Origin: Melastoma dodecandrum
Lineage: Eukaryota; Streptophyta; Magnoliopsida; Myrtales; Melastomataceae
Assembly (NCBI GenBank): GCA_029817715.1
Contig: JARUPY010000290.1
Coordinates: 2,046,001 to 2,110,000, forward strand
Reading direction: 5' to 3'
DNA length: 64,000 bases
Shown: positions 40,040 to 50,976 of the stretch, piece by piece
Layout: each line of letters begins with the position of its first letter
Numbering within the stretch: position 1 is the first letter of the stretch
Position numbers and translations under genes: made by a program
The notes under the pieces: model-generated
What the model saw: only the letters and a program-made list of their open reading frames with translations
Told to the model about the DNA's origin: nothing
The model's database searches: none

Positions 40040-43000
40040 CCTTGGTCGGGACTACTTCCTGCAGGACCTCATCTATATCCTTGTCCGTGAAGTCGGGGCC
40101 CCATCCTGTCGGCACGATTGGTCCATCATCAGGCTTGGGGTGAGAGGTGCCATAGCTCACAATGAAGTCGAACTTCCCGGAGGGTTCACCTAGGGGTCCG
40201 ACAGTAGGGTCTCCTAGCTTGTAGCGTTGATCCAAGGTGATGTCCTTGATCGTTTTGCATGTTTCTGCATGTAAAATGCCCTTGTCACAACAGGAATATT
40301 CATCAGCCCTGATGGTCTCTATCTCAGAGTCAAGCCATAAAATCAGCTCCCTATGCAAAGTCGATGGGATCGCGGCAGCTTTGTGAAGCCAATCGCGCCC
40401 TAAAAGTGCATTAAACGAAGGGGCTATGTCGATTACGAAAAAAACAGTTTCCTGCTCGTGTCTTCCAACGCCTAAATGCACAGAGCATATCCCCAGGCAT
40501 TCGGACTTTCTCCCGTTAAAGCCGCTTACAGCCACATCGGTTCGCACCAACTCGCTAGGCTTGTACCCAAGCAGTCTAAACTTGGTGAGTGGGAGAACGT
40601 TGACGGTGGCGCCGTTGTCTATTAAGACTCGGCCCACCAAAACGCCATCAAAGGTGGCTGTGATGTATAACGAGTGCATGTGCTGTTTCATGCGATCCGA
40701 TGGTTTCCTCAGCCAGTGCAGAGGGAAGCCAGATGGAAAAGAAGTGACCTTAGAGTCCAAAGTTTTACCTTTCGGCGCCTCCGACTTGTCGTTGCAGGCG
40801 AACTCGGCAGGAAAGGTGAGAGCGTTACAGCTCACAAGGGGCCCCTGCTCTGCGTCGAAGTCGCAGGGCCTGTCTCCTCGTAAAGGAGTGTAGTCGAAGC
40901 TTGAGCCCGGGTTTTCCGAGTAATCAGTAGACTCGACCCGTTCAGGCTCCGCGACTTGTTTCTCTGCGGCTTGGTTCCCTTCCGAGGGTAGCATCGCAGG
41001 GGTCATCCTAGGTCTTTTTTGGGCGTGACTTAGGCGCCTTTCCTTTCTCTTTTGGGCCCTTAAAGGGGGTGCAACCTTCCTTTCCACTTTCTGCCATTGG
41101 GACGAAGGGTTAAGGGCCTTGACGAATCTTGGTTTCTTAGAACCAAAAAGGAGTCGGCTTACCTCCACGAATCGGCCGTCGACTGGGTCATATCCCACCT
41201 GCACCGGAGTACTTTCTGGTCTATTTGAGGAAGGTTTACTAGGGTTTGAATTACCTGTACCCTCGGGGCGGACCGTTTTCACCAGCATCTCCCCTTTTGC
41301 GGACAAGTCGACCAGCCGCAAGAAGTAGTTGACGCAGCACGCTGTGCAGAGCTGGGTAATAAGTATCCGATTATGGGCAATCAGCTTGCATTTCTGGCAC
41401 AGTAGCTTCTCGTCCAAAAATTGGGCGATAGGAGGTCCCCTCCGCAATTCCTGGGGGTCGACTGTCTGCGACGCATATCGAGGCCTGCGACTTGTAGCCT
41501 GTTGGGGTCGGTCTACTCCCTTATGCTCTTCTACAGGTCTTATCTCCTTGACAGGGGTAGTCCTAGTGTACCCCTGCTTGACGACTCTCTGGCCGGACGA
41601 GTCTATAAACTCAAGTCGCCGTGCTGGGCGTTCTGTACCCCGGGCGACTGCCTCTCCATTCCCCCCATGCCCCTGGGAACCTCCTCTTCCTCCTCGCGAA
41701 GCCGGTCGGCGATCCACACTAGGAGGACTTTTGAGGACGTGAGAAGGTCCTCGGGGGGCAGTCAACGACATTGCTGCTTCCTCGAAAGGAGTCAGGTCAT
41801 ACCAGTCTTCTGTCTTACTGTCCAACAGGTACTTCTTAAATGTGTGGCATTGGTCCGTCGTGTGAGTGTCGTTCAGGTGCCAGTGGCAAAGCCACTTGTC
41901 CCTTCCCTTTGGCAGGATGACGACCCCACGCTCAGCCAGTCGCTTCATCAGGGCATTAGCCACCAAGGTCTCGCCGGTTGCTTGCAAATCCTGCGAGAGT
42001 ATAGCAGAGTCGTTAATGACTTCTACAAGGTTAACCTCAGTGTCAAATATATCAAATGTATGAATGGCGACTTCGTCGTCAAATGGATTATCATCCACCA
42101 TGGCGACTTCATCGACTTCGGGAAAACAGAGCTCTTTAGACTCTATTAAATCCTGAATTATATTTCTAAAGGACAGGCAGTCCTTGGTAGTATGGGTGAA
42201 GGAACCATGCCACTTGCAGTAATTCCTACTTTTTTCCCTTTCTGTCTGAGGGACTCGATGACCAGGCTTAAGCCTGATCCTTTTCTTTTGATAAAGCCAG
42301 TCAAAAATGGCGTCGACTTTATCTGTGTCGAAGGAGTACTTCCTTTCCTCGGCATTTTTCTGGGAGGCTTTGGCTTTAGAATTTTTCCTAGTCAAGAGGT
42401 CACATATAGTTGACTCTCCCTTAACAAACTCGGCCACGTCGACTTCATAAGTATCAACTTGGTAGGCTCGAGTCAGCTTGGCCTCTTCTGTTAGGAGCTG
42501 ATAGTACTCAGTGGCTCTCCTTGCCAAATCATATAAATCGGCAAAGCGCTCCCCTTGAAGCTTTTTCTGGAAAGGAATGGACAACGCATTTAATGCGAGG
42601 AGCAACTGGTCTTTCTCCTGTATGGGAGGCCTACACCGTAATAGAGCCTTTCTAAGTTTCATTAAAAACTGCCCCGGGTGTTCCCCATTAGCCTGCCTAA
42701 GGCGCATAACATCAAACATTGACATGGGGGTATCAAGTCGAGCAAAGGTTTTAACAAACATGGACTGCATCTGAGTCCATGAAGCCACTGACCCCGACGG
42801 CAAACCTGCATACCAGGTAAAGGCATCCCCGGTTAATGAATTCGGGAAGAGCTTTAGTTTCCAGAAATCATTCCCGGCCGCCTCGCCAAGTTGATGAGTG
42901 AAGCGAGCAATATGCTCAAGTGGAGTCATTTCATCTTCGCCTGAGAAGCGAGTGAAGTCGGGCACCTTATAACCCCTAGGTAAAGGGAAATCCCTGTCAA

Positions 43001-43889
43001 TCTACGTAGGATAAGGAGGCCTGTATAAACAGGTGTCATCCCGCCGAGCTATTCCGGGGACGACTTGCTCTATAACCTGTGTTATGGCCTCTCTTAAGTC
43101 TGGGGGTACACCGCCTATCGGCCCCTGCCCTGCGAGTCGAGTTGGCCTTGACGGGCTATACGGAGGCCTTTCTCCCATTGCCTGGCTCGTTGGATCCCTT
43201 ACATAAAAAGAAGGCTCCTCACGATGATTACCACTCTGGGGTCCAGGCTCATAGGGACCTCCAACTGCGTCGACCATTGGCTCTTTTCCAGTACGACGAG
43301 CCGGAATAAAATCCTCCCCCCGATCTGTTTCCTTTTGGAAGTCCTCTGCCTCATCCCAATACGTATTCGCTGGTCGACTACGTGAAGAAGAGGGTCGACC
43401 AGGGGAAACCAGATTCCCGGGTTCAAAGAGAGCATTCGTCCTTATCTCAGATTGCTCAAAAGTCATGTTACGTGGCCTTTGAGTAGTCCGATGAGCGTCT
43501 GCCATGAACGTAGACTCCCTAAAGGGGGCCTCTCTTATACGAGGTCTCACTCTTTCCTCGTCTCTCGGGCCAGAAAGACGCCCTATTAGAGTTTGGACAT
43601 CGATTAGGATGCCCTTCATATCAGTCAACTCCTGACGCACATTTCCCAATTCCTTGTGGAACTCCAGTCTCGAAATAAATTCGGAAGGGGCATGTGAATC
43701 AAAAGCGGACTGGTTTGTAACCGCCTGGCCTCCTAGGGCCGGCGCTTGGGCGTGTGAATCAAAAGTGGACTGGTTTGTAGCTGCCTGGCCTCCTGGGGCC
43801 GGCGCTTCCAAGTTCATTTCCAGAGGAAGTTCCTGGTTTTCCCCATCTAAGGGATTCTGAGACTCACGGCTTCGAGTATTTCTCGGCAT
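39918..43889 (-). pseudogene. Retrotransposon gag and protease (one nonsense codon)
   Basis: Starts MPRNTRSRESQNPLDGE at 43889. A Pro/Arg-rich head is interrupted by TAG at 43002-43004, again where a Trp codon would fit (PYPT-stop-ID). The same frame then runs open to 39918. It contains the gag domain (FSGEDEMTPLEHIARF; GDAFTWYAGLPSGSV) and two Cys/His-type segments (CKWHGSFTHTTKDC; CHWHLNDTHTTDQC). The aspartic protease core is LIDNGATVNVLP, the Asn-containing variant common in Tat. The frame overlaps pol by 122 bases (39918-40039) in a +1 relation. That could be programmed frameshifting or simply a mutation. Gag would form the particle; protease would process it. Confidence 0.9.
43604..43830 (-). 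repeat. Short duplicated segment in the gag N-terminus
   Basis: The gag head contains two copies of an about 22-codon unit reading PAPGGQAATNQSTFDSHAQ and PALGGQAVTNQSAFDSHAP (within 43690-43810), an in-frame duplication. Confidence 0.7.
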
Positions 43890-43921
43890 TTGAGACTAAG
43901 ATCCTTTTTTCTCAACGTTCT

Positions 43922-43943
43922 CCCACTGTGGTCGCCAAAAACG
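43922..43943 (-). promoter_or_regulatory. Primer-binding site of the retrotransposon
   Basis: Minus strand CGTTTTTGGCGACCACAGTG lies directly after the 5' LTR. The TGGCGAC-type start is usual in Tat elements. The exact primer tRNA was not determined. Confidence 0.7.
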
Positions 43944-44967
43944 TGTTCGCCTATAGAACGGATCACGTCGGAAATATTTGGCAAATGACTCACAGGAATT
44001 GAGTTGTGGTCGCCAGTAAGAAGATGCACGAATTTATTTAAAAATAAAATGCAAGTCTTACAATCTGACGAATTAAGAACAAGGGCTTACAGCCATCAAA
44101 AATGAAAAAGGGTAAACGGTGTCAACGATGTGGAATCCTGTGACGGCGGAGAACTTGTGACGAAGGCCTTGGAAGCTCGCTCCGTCGGTGGCGGTTGCTG
44201 GCGGGAAGCTGTGACGAAGGCCCTACGAGCTCACTCCGTCGGTGGTGTCGCTGGCGGGGTTTGACGGCAAAGGCCCTACGAGCTCACTCTGCCGGTGGAA
44301 GGGGAGTTGACCTATAAACCGGGTCGAGGAATCTAATTCCTAAGGTTGACGAACAAACTTCAGAGCTTTGGCTGTGTATGGTCGTGTCCTTATCTTGAAG
44401 AATTCCTCTGCTATTTATAGAGGACTTGTACGTGATTAACACGTAACAGATAGATCGTTTTGCAGATCGTGTTATAGATCGTGATCCCTAATATCGTGGG
44501 AGTGTCTCAACAACCCCCTTGATATATGGGATCACGTTCCTGGATATTTAAGATCAGTTACGATCTTTAACAAACGTGATTGAAAATGAATAAATTTATT
44601 TTAACCTCGTCGACTTGACTGATCTGTACGGACTACGATCGACTTGGTCGACTTATCCGGAATTCCGTCGACTTTGACCCTACTAGTAGGCCTAGCTACT
44701 GTTGAGTCATCTTGGTTGACTTTGATCTCCATACTCCTTTATTGTGAGTCGACCCCGTTCATAAGTCGACCTAGTCGACTTCGTCATAAATCGACCCAGT
44801 CGACTTCGTCATAAATCGACCCAGTCGACTTCGTCATAAATCGACCCAGTCGACTTCGTCATGGGTCGGCCTAGACGACTGTATCTTGGGCCGACTCGGA
44901 GTGTGACTTTAGGGATTACTGAGTTTCTGTTCTAAGCCCAGGCCCAAAATTATTTGCCATGTCAACA
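43944..44967 (-). repeat. 5' LTR (right copy, 1024 bp) with retrotransposon promoter
   Basis: Same TG...CA borders as the left LTR. The minus-strand TATA box lies at 44411-44420 (plus ctatttatag), so gag-pol transcription should start near 44380 and run left. Four 25-bp units lie at 44761-44860. The right end (CATGTCAACA) carries the ATG used by the adjoining plus-strand coding region. Confidence 0.92.
44761..44860. repeat. 25-bp tandem array in the U3 of the 5' LTR, four units
   Basis: Units 44761-44785, 44786-44810, 44811-44835 and 44836-44860; the last three are identical. The left LTR has three more divergent units. The identity of the last three points to recent unit expansion or homogenisation. 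Confidence 0.85.
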
Positions 44968-45393
44968 GCAACCTTGACATCGCACATCGCGGTTATCATC
45001 ACGACGGTTTCGTTGTTTGGCGGTTCCGTTGTGACAGCTTACGACGATACTCTGGTATCAAGAGTCTGCAACGGGGACACATTTTTGTCTGGAAATCCTT
45101 GGTATGACATGCCCAGTGTTATAACAGATTACATGGTCTCCCATACTCCGGAAAATGTCGGGACTGTTGCCACCGGCCACGTTGGGTACGAAGAAGTGGG
45201 TTTAATAGAAGTGCTTCTTTACGGTGCGGGTTACTGCAGCGGAGCAATCTCGCCGGAGGACTGCAGTGGTTGTATGAAATCTGCCAAATCGCAACTATTC
45301 AAAGAGTGCAGTTACCACGGATTTGGAGCTCAAGTTCACCTGAAGGACTGTGATCTTCGTTACGAGTTGTATGAAATAAACGACATCAAGTAA
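44959..45393 (+). CDS. Secreted ginkbilobin-2-like (DUF26) protein; start codon lies in the LTR (144 aa)
   Basis: Coding reads MSTATLTSHIAVIITTVSLF, a plausible signal peptide, then a single DUF26/Gnk2 domain. Visible are the first cysteine in VSRVCNG and the core C-X8-C-X2-C (YCSGAISPEDCSGC), followed by CSYHGFGAQVHLKDCDLRYELY with its cysteines spaced as in the family. Gnk2-type proteins are small apoplastic lectin-like proteins, some antifungal. The stop is TAA at 45391-45393. The ATG and first three codons (MST) come from the LTR end; the native start is probably the ATG AGC ACA now at 31889-31897. The gene has therefore lost its promoter and may be unexpressed, or be read from sequence inside the LTR. 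An intron in the native gene is not needed to explain the frame. Confidence 0.8.
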   Translation: MSTATLTSHIAVIITTVSLFGGSVVTAYDDTLVSRVCNGDTFLSGNPWYDMPSVITDYMVSHTPENVGTVATGHVGYEEVGLIEVLLYGAGYCSGAISPEDCSGCMKSAKSQLFKECSYHGFGAQVHLKDCDLRYELYEINDIK

Positions 45394-45780
45394 TTGGAAA
45401 GCTCCAAGGACTTTTAACGAGTGAAGAGACGGCGGATGGAGGAGGGATGCCATCGGGAGACGGGCGGATGGTGCCTCTTCATTGACTAAGTATGGGTGAG
45501 TAAATTGAAGAATAATTTGAAGCGTGTGATATTTTATATATAACAAGATAATCTAAATAGTAAGAGTGCAGTTGAATAACTCCAATGTCGTCCTTTCACC
45601 AAAATTAAGTAAAAGATGAGTCTTGTTCTACTGATTTTTGCTTACGTTAGATCAATGCCACACTGCTATTTATCGTTTTGGAATTAAGCCCAGTCGAATG
45701 GATAAAACCGCCTCGCATGAATAGAGAGATTTCGCACAAAATTCGATCATCATAAAGGCAACGGGAAGAACCATTGATGG
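45394..45780. other. 3' flank of the ginkbilobin-like gene
   Basis: Short intergenic stretch; no gene is seen. Confidence 0.4.
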
Positions 45781-45925
45781 ATGACCGCGACGCAGCACTC
45801 GCCGTTCGTGCTGCATGTAGCCATTATCATCATGATTGCGCCCTTTGTTTGTGAGTTCTATGGAGGCTGCTTGTGACGGGACTTGTATATCAAGAACTTG
45901 CAACCAACCCCACACACATTGTTCT
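45781..45925 (+). pseudogene. Second ginkbilobin-2-like copy, decayed N-terminal fragment
   Basis: From ATG 45781 the frame reads MTATQHSPFVLHVAIIIMIA, a hydrophobic leader like that of the intact copy. After a frameshift near 45870 it continues DGTCISRTCNQ, matching DDTLVSRVCNG in the intact gene. No Gnk2 core follows. Direct DNA similarity is also visible (gtatcaaga..tgcaac). It is a partial tandem duplicate. Confidence 0.65.
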
Positions 45926-46124
45926 TTATATTTGATCCTCATTTTTTCTTCACGGCATGAGTTACTGTAGCGAGTTTCTTTCGGATTGCCGAGATTCAGT
46001 ATTACGTACCGCCGGCCCCAGCAGTCCATCCATAATCCAGGCAAATGAACAAGGCCGAAACCAACGGTAGAAATTAGAGTTGCCCTCGAACTTAAAATAT
46101 ATTAATGTAAGAATAAATATATTA

Positions 46125-46373
46125 TTCATCAGTGTGATACATAATCAAATACGTGGATGACTTAGTCTCAATTGTTGCGTTTTGTTCCTTTGGTTTGATG
46201 TTGGCGCACTACCGAATAAACCCGCCATCAAGAAAGCCGATGCATGTGAATTCAAAAACTACTGTACAAAGAAGAGTTGCCTTAGTATCATCGTACAAAG
46301 CGTTGTGCTTCGATTTATCCGTACGTGATTTATCATCGAATGCGTGGAATGTGGGTCTCTTTCGTTGCCCTAG
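46125..46373. repeat. Direct repeat copy 1 (about 249 bp)
   Basis: Closely similar to 50727-50976 over its full length (for example aataaacc.gccatcaagaaagccgat and tgcttcgatttatccgtacg). It stops where the ginkbilobin-like promoter similarity begins, so it is probably part of the duplicated ginkbilobin unit's upstream DNA. Confidence 0.8.
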
Positions 46374-46374
46374 T

Positions 46375-46600
46375 AGTAGTAGTAGTAGTCCAGCTAAGCA
46401 TGAAATGCATAGAACCTAGGCACGAGATTCGACCGGCCGAGATGGTAACACAATTATAGCATATATATATAGATGGAGATTGTTTCCGTGTATATCATGG
46501 TCGATGAAAACTCGTGGTATTTTAGAGATATGGAAATAAAGGTCGGTCCGAGTAGGATGATGATGAAGAGTGCACCCTTGCTAAATTCGCACACCGTAAA
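46375..46600 (+). pseudogene. Third ginkbilobin-2-like copy: promoter and start only
   Basis: Similar to 31680-31899 (shared gattcgaccggccgagatgg, tagatggagattgtttc, aaaggtcggtc). It ends in three ATG codons at 46557-46565 followed by AAG AGT GCA. About 20 bases later the sequence turns into a Gypsy-like remnant. The rest of the gene is gone. Confidence 0.55.
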
Positions 46601-49400
46601 TATACGGATCGTAACAAGTAATATAGAGATGAATAGAGTTGTCGTTCCCACGATGATAGCAAATAGAACCTTTTAGTATATACAATTGCAATTCTTATGT
46701 AGCCAAGCCAATAAGAGAAATGAATTTAAACTTAGAAAACTAATCTAATGAAAAACAAAAATTAAAGTAAAGAAATCGGAATTCAATCAGTTGGAAAAGC
46801 ATAGGATCACGTATCTCTTCCTTGTTTCGATAAATCCCTTCACTCGCTTATCCCAAATTCATGTTAATTATGTTTATTAACCAGATTCTCATGTCCCTAA
46901 GTGACTCTTTCGAGTTTACAAAGGACTATTCCAAACCACCATAAAACCTATAGTGAATTACGAAGGCAAGAAACGCATTAAAAATCAATCCTTTAATGGT
47001 TGCCTAGAAGTATATCTCCCGATACTACTTACTAGCTAATTCGCTCCCGCGATATTAACCAAGGCTATTTCGTTCTTGTTCTCTCGTAAAATTCCTCTCT
47101 CGAGTTTAAATTAGGATAACAAATCAATACAATTTATTGATCAGATAAATTGCATGCATTAAGATCAAACGAAATAAATAAACATTCAAAGCACGAATTT
47201 GTTACTACGCAATCGGTTCAACATAATCATAGCAAAGAAAGTTTAGCCAAGCATCGTTTTAGGAACACAAATCAAAGAAAAGAAAAGCATCCTAAACGAT
47301 AGTCTATCTCCCTTGCTCTCCTTGATAAAAATCGCCCTCTCGTTCGCCCCCTTCTAAATTCACTTTGAAGCTCTTTACATGGTTAGGGTAAGTATCGAAA
47401 GATTAGGAAATGTTCTAGAAATAGTTTAGAAAATCTTCTCGCCTCGTGTGGCCACACCGGATTTTCGTGTGGCCACACCAACCTTTCTGTGATGGGCTGC
47501 TTTGCTCATGTACCACACTGATCATTTTGTCCAAGTCTGTGCCTCTCGTAGAATATCTCTTTTTCTTTTGAATACTCTTGGCAACTATTTCCTTCAATGC
47601 TCCTGAGATCTCCCATATCTTTCCATGACAGCCACCGATCAACCGTATCGCCCATTAACCATCGCCTGTAGAGGTTTCTTTGTTCGTTCAGTTGATTATC
47701 GCTCCGTCTATTTGTGTCTCCTGGTGACCTTGTCGCTTGGTAGATGTTTCGCCCGTAAGCCTTCGTCTGTCGTGTTTCTACAACGTCCCACTAAAAGGCC
47801 TTGCCTTCCTCTATCAAGATATCTTATTGAACATGATTCTCGCGTCGTATCGATCACTTCACCTGCAATGCAAACCACAAAATCCGAAAGTACCCATGCA
47901 ACACGACTAAACGAAAATAACATGCAAACTAACTACATGTGCATACAAATACGGGATGTCTAACACTAATTAGGCTCGTAAATAAGACTTATAACTCTAA
48001 TTTCTTAGAGTTAACACACCCCCAAACCTAACTTTTGCTAGTCCTGAGCAAAGAAATGAAAAATAAAACTTAAAAGACACTATTCAACAAACCCAAGTCA
48101 CTCAAACGTGAATACACCTTTTAGAGTATTCTCAAAAATGGTCGCATTCTTCTCATGCATCTAGATTCCATTCACTACCTAGCATGCTCAATTAAAAGTT
48201 TTAAAATGCAACATCTTCATCCCAACAAGTTGCAAACTCAACATTAACAAGCCTACATCTCTATCCACTCAATTAAAGCTCATGTCAACCAGTAACTTGT
48301 AAAGATTACTACAAACATCTCTATCCACTCATCAAAGGTTTTCTGACTTTTTATAACCATTACTTCTCTTTTTTCTTCTTCTTCAGGTTGCACGACTTTA
48401 AATGTTTCATCTAATTCCGGCAAAAGATCATGTAACAAGCTCTTGATCAATGACTTCCGGTTCTGTTGAACCAATGCATTAGGTGATAAGGCACCCCTCA
48501 TATCAATCACTCAAGCTAGCACGGAAGACTCACACCACAAGCACATATTCAGGCAATATTTTTTTTTCTTTTTTTTTAACACTTGAACATGGTACTTAGA
48601 GCCTTGGCAACCTCATTTTCTATTTAGAACAAACACCAAAGACTTCAGTTCAAGAGATAATTCAAGCTACCCCACTCGTCACTAGTCACCATGCATTCTA
48701 AGGAGATGTAACCTGTTGCCACTAAGCACGCCTCCTACTGGGAGATCTTTTCAAAATTCGACAAAAAATTCTAGCACACTAGGCAAAGAGTTTCATCTTT
48801 TCACATGTTAAGGATGCACAGCTTAAGCTCATCATCTAATAAAGACATTCCACATCAAATTCATAAGGCCACGCTGAGGAGTAACGACCCAAAAGATGAA
48901 AAAATTTGACCTAAACAGGACTCACCCTAGATAAACACCACTGTAAAACTCAACACAACACAACACCACACCTCCAAACTTAAACAGAGTAACATTCTCA
49001 GTGCGAAAGAAAGTATGAGTAGGAATGAGTTTATCAGGATATTTTGGTAAGACGCTCGGTGGTAACTTAAAATCGGGAGAGGTGTGCCGATGTTGTTGCC
49101 GCTCGACTATCTTGGGATAAGACCTGCAAAATAGATAAAATTTATTAGGTCCAGAAAGGAAAAACATGTCGTCATTTTTATGTTATTTTTTCATTACTTT
49201 TTAATTTTTTTTTGGCGGTGCAGCTGCAGGGAATTTCGATGTAGCTGCACAAAGTTTCTGTGCTTCCACAACTAGTGCAGCTGTACGAAATTTTGGTGCA
49301 AGTGCACCAAGTTTCAAAGAAGTATTTAGTGCACCAAGAAATTTGGTGCAACTGCACCAAGGTGCAATATGTTCCTGGTCACATGTACGGCTTCTTTGTA
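46590..49400 (-). mobile_element. Old Gypsy-like retroelement remnant
   Basis: Non-coding sequence typical of plant Gypsy elements on the minus strand. At 48015-48050 the minus strand reads ctcaggactagcaaaagtta followed by ggtttgggggtgtg, a motif that precedes the non-coding 3' part in many such elements. Further left is sequence related to the insert at 9690-11110. Repeated tgtggccacac (47445-47480) and gtgcaactgcacc-type words (49215-49365) are also present. A short minus frame at 48280-48510 shows no family motif. No clean LTRs were found. Confidence 0.55.
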
Positions 49401-50342
49401 GGTAACTACACGACGACCCCCATGTTAAGGTAAACCTGCGAACAAACTAAAACACCAAAAAATACGTCAATACAAAAATAAAATTTTGAACAACCCGAAT
49501 TTCTTCTCCTCTTTCTTACGCAAAATGTTTTGTTTTTAAACTCAATTTATAGGATGAGAGACCGATCTTCCTTTTATTTTTCCAATTGGGTTTGAAAATT
49601 TTTCCAAATTTTCAAAATTATTTTAATTAAGGTAGGTAAAAGTAAAGAACATCAAATCTAATAAATCATTTGATTTGATTTATAGTTGATTTGGAATTTA
49701 TCTAAATAAATTTCAAAGCAGAAAAATAATCCTATCCTCACAATTATCAAAAGGATTTGATCGATTATTTTATTTAAAAATAAAATAATTTAAATGATTT
49801 TCAAATTCTAAATAAAGATCCCCATATTTATATGTTTACAAATATGGGAAACAATTTCTAGATTCATTGTACATAGAAAATGAATTGTGACAAATATAGT
49901 ATTTTATATTTTATATATTATATCTTTTTATATGAAAAAATAATGTAGCATTGATTCCTATGATAGAATTTATCTCTCGCAATCACTTGATCGAAGTGAG
50001 CTACTATAGGTTTTATAATCAAAACCGTATTAACAGAATCGTTAAAAATAAAAAATATAAAACATGCGACTCTTTCACGTTGCAATTCGGGCTTTTAGTA
50101 CAGTTGGAGCAGATTGAGCAGAAACGTCTCGACCCTTACAAGAGATCCTCCGAGATTCTAGGAAAGGCCGTATAGACTGTCAAACCGCTTTTAGTTTTCT
50201 AGTTTGATCTTTTGCTTCCGTTGGTGTTAGCGGCCGAACTCGTTTTTCCAAGAAGTATTTAGCAATAACAATGGTTAGTTGTTGTTGTCCTTGTTTAATT
50301 CACTTGTCCCGTTCCCTTTATTATTTTTAAGGTGACTATATT
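49401..50342. other. AT-rich intergenic sequence
   Basis: No convincing gene. The short open frame at 49951-50175 has no recognised motif. Confidence 0.4.
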
Positions 50343-50545
50343 GAGAATCACATTTTGAACCCTTGTGTTGGTGCTAGACATATTCCCGACGTGTTTGCTG
50401 GTTCAACATGGTTTTTTGACAGTCACGGTGAGAATATAATGGAGAGAATCACATTTTGAACCCTTGTGTTGGTGCAAGAAATATTCCCGACGTGTTTGGT
50501 GTTTCAACGCGGTTTTGACAATGACGGTGAGAGCATAATGGAGAG
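50343..50545. repeat. 101-bp tandem duplication
   Basis: Units 50343-50443 and 50444-50545 both start gagaatcacattttgaaccc and contain attcccgacgtgtttg. They differ by several substitutions and small indels. Confidence 0.85.
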
Positions 50546-50726
50546 AAAGGGGGCTATTACCAGTGCCTCCGAGGATGATTCAACAAACCTGGTAGATTCT
50601 GAGGAAAATTCCACTAATGTCCACCGACCTTGAGGTTGAGGTGAACGAGGGAATCGAGAAACCCTTGGAAAACCAGAGTTGTCCTTTACAAGGCTAGTCG
50701 GTGACGACGTGCTTAAAAGATACTAT

Positions 50727-50976
50727 TCATCCGTGTGATGCATAATCAAATACGTGGAGGACTGAGTCTCATTTCTTGCATTTTGTTCCTTTGGTTTGAT
50801 GTTTGGCGCCCTACCGAATAAACCAGCCATCAAGAAAGCCGATCCATGTGAATTCGAAAACTACTGTACAGAGAAGAGTTGCCTTAACATCGTCGTACAA
50901 AGCGTCGTGCTTCGATTTATCCGTACGTGATTTGATCATCGAATACGTGGAATGTGGGTCTCATTCGTTGCCCTTC
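50727..50976. repeat. Direct repeat copy 2 (about 250 bp)
   Basis: Partner of 46125-46373. After 50976 the two copies diverge at once, so the ginkbilobin-like promoter seen after copy 1 is absent here. Confidence 0.8.

Larger units (their letters stand above)
31900..44967 (-). mobile_element. Tat-lineage Ty3/Gypsy LTR retrotransposon (about 13.1 kb) with an antisense gene
   Basis: Two direct LTRs, 31900-32907 and 43944-44967, flank an internal region coding gag-protease-RT-RNase H-second RNase H-integrase on the minus strand. The order RT-RH-INT is that of Ty3/Gypsy. An additional archaeal-type RNase H before integrase and an antisense ORF near the 3' LTR are marks of the Tat lineage. The primer-binding site (about 43922-43943, minus strand TTTTTGGCGACCACAGTGGG) directly follows the 5' LTR. 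The polypurine tract AAAAGGGGGG (about 32911-32921, minus strand) directly precedes the 3' LTR. The LTRs differ by only a handful of substitutions outside a short tandem array, so the insertion is young. No exact 5-bp target duplication is seen. gag-pol is broken, so it can move only with help. Confidence 0.92.

Noticed and set aside
41421..42149. 242-residue plus-strand open frame inside gag
   Set aside because: It is the reverse of the clear gag coding region, is rich in Ser/Pro as expected for a mirror frame, and has no motif.
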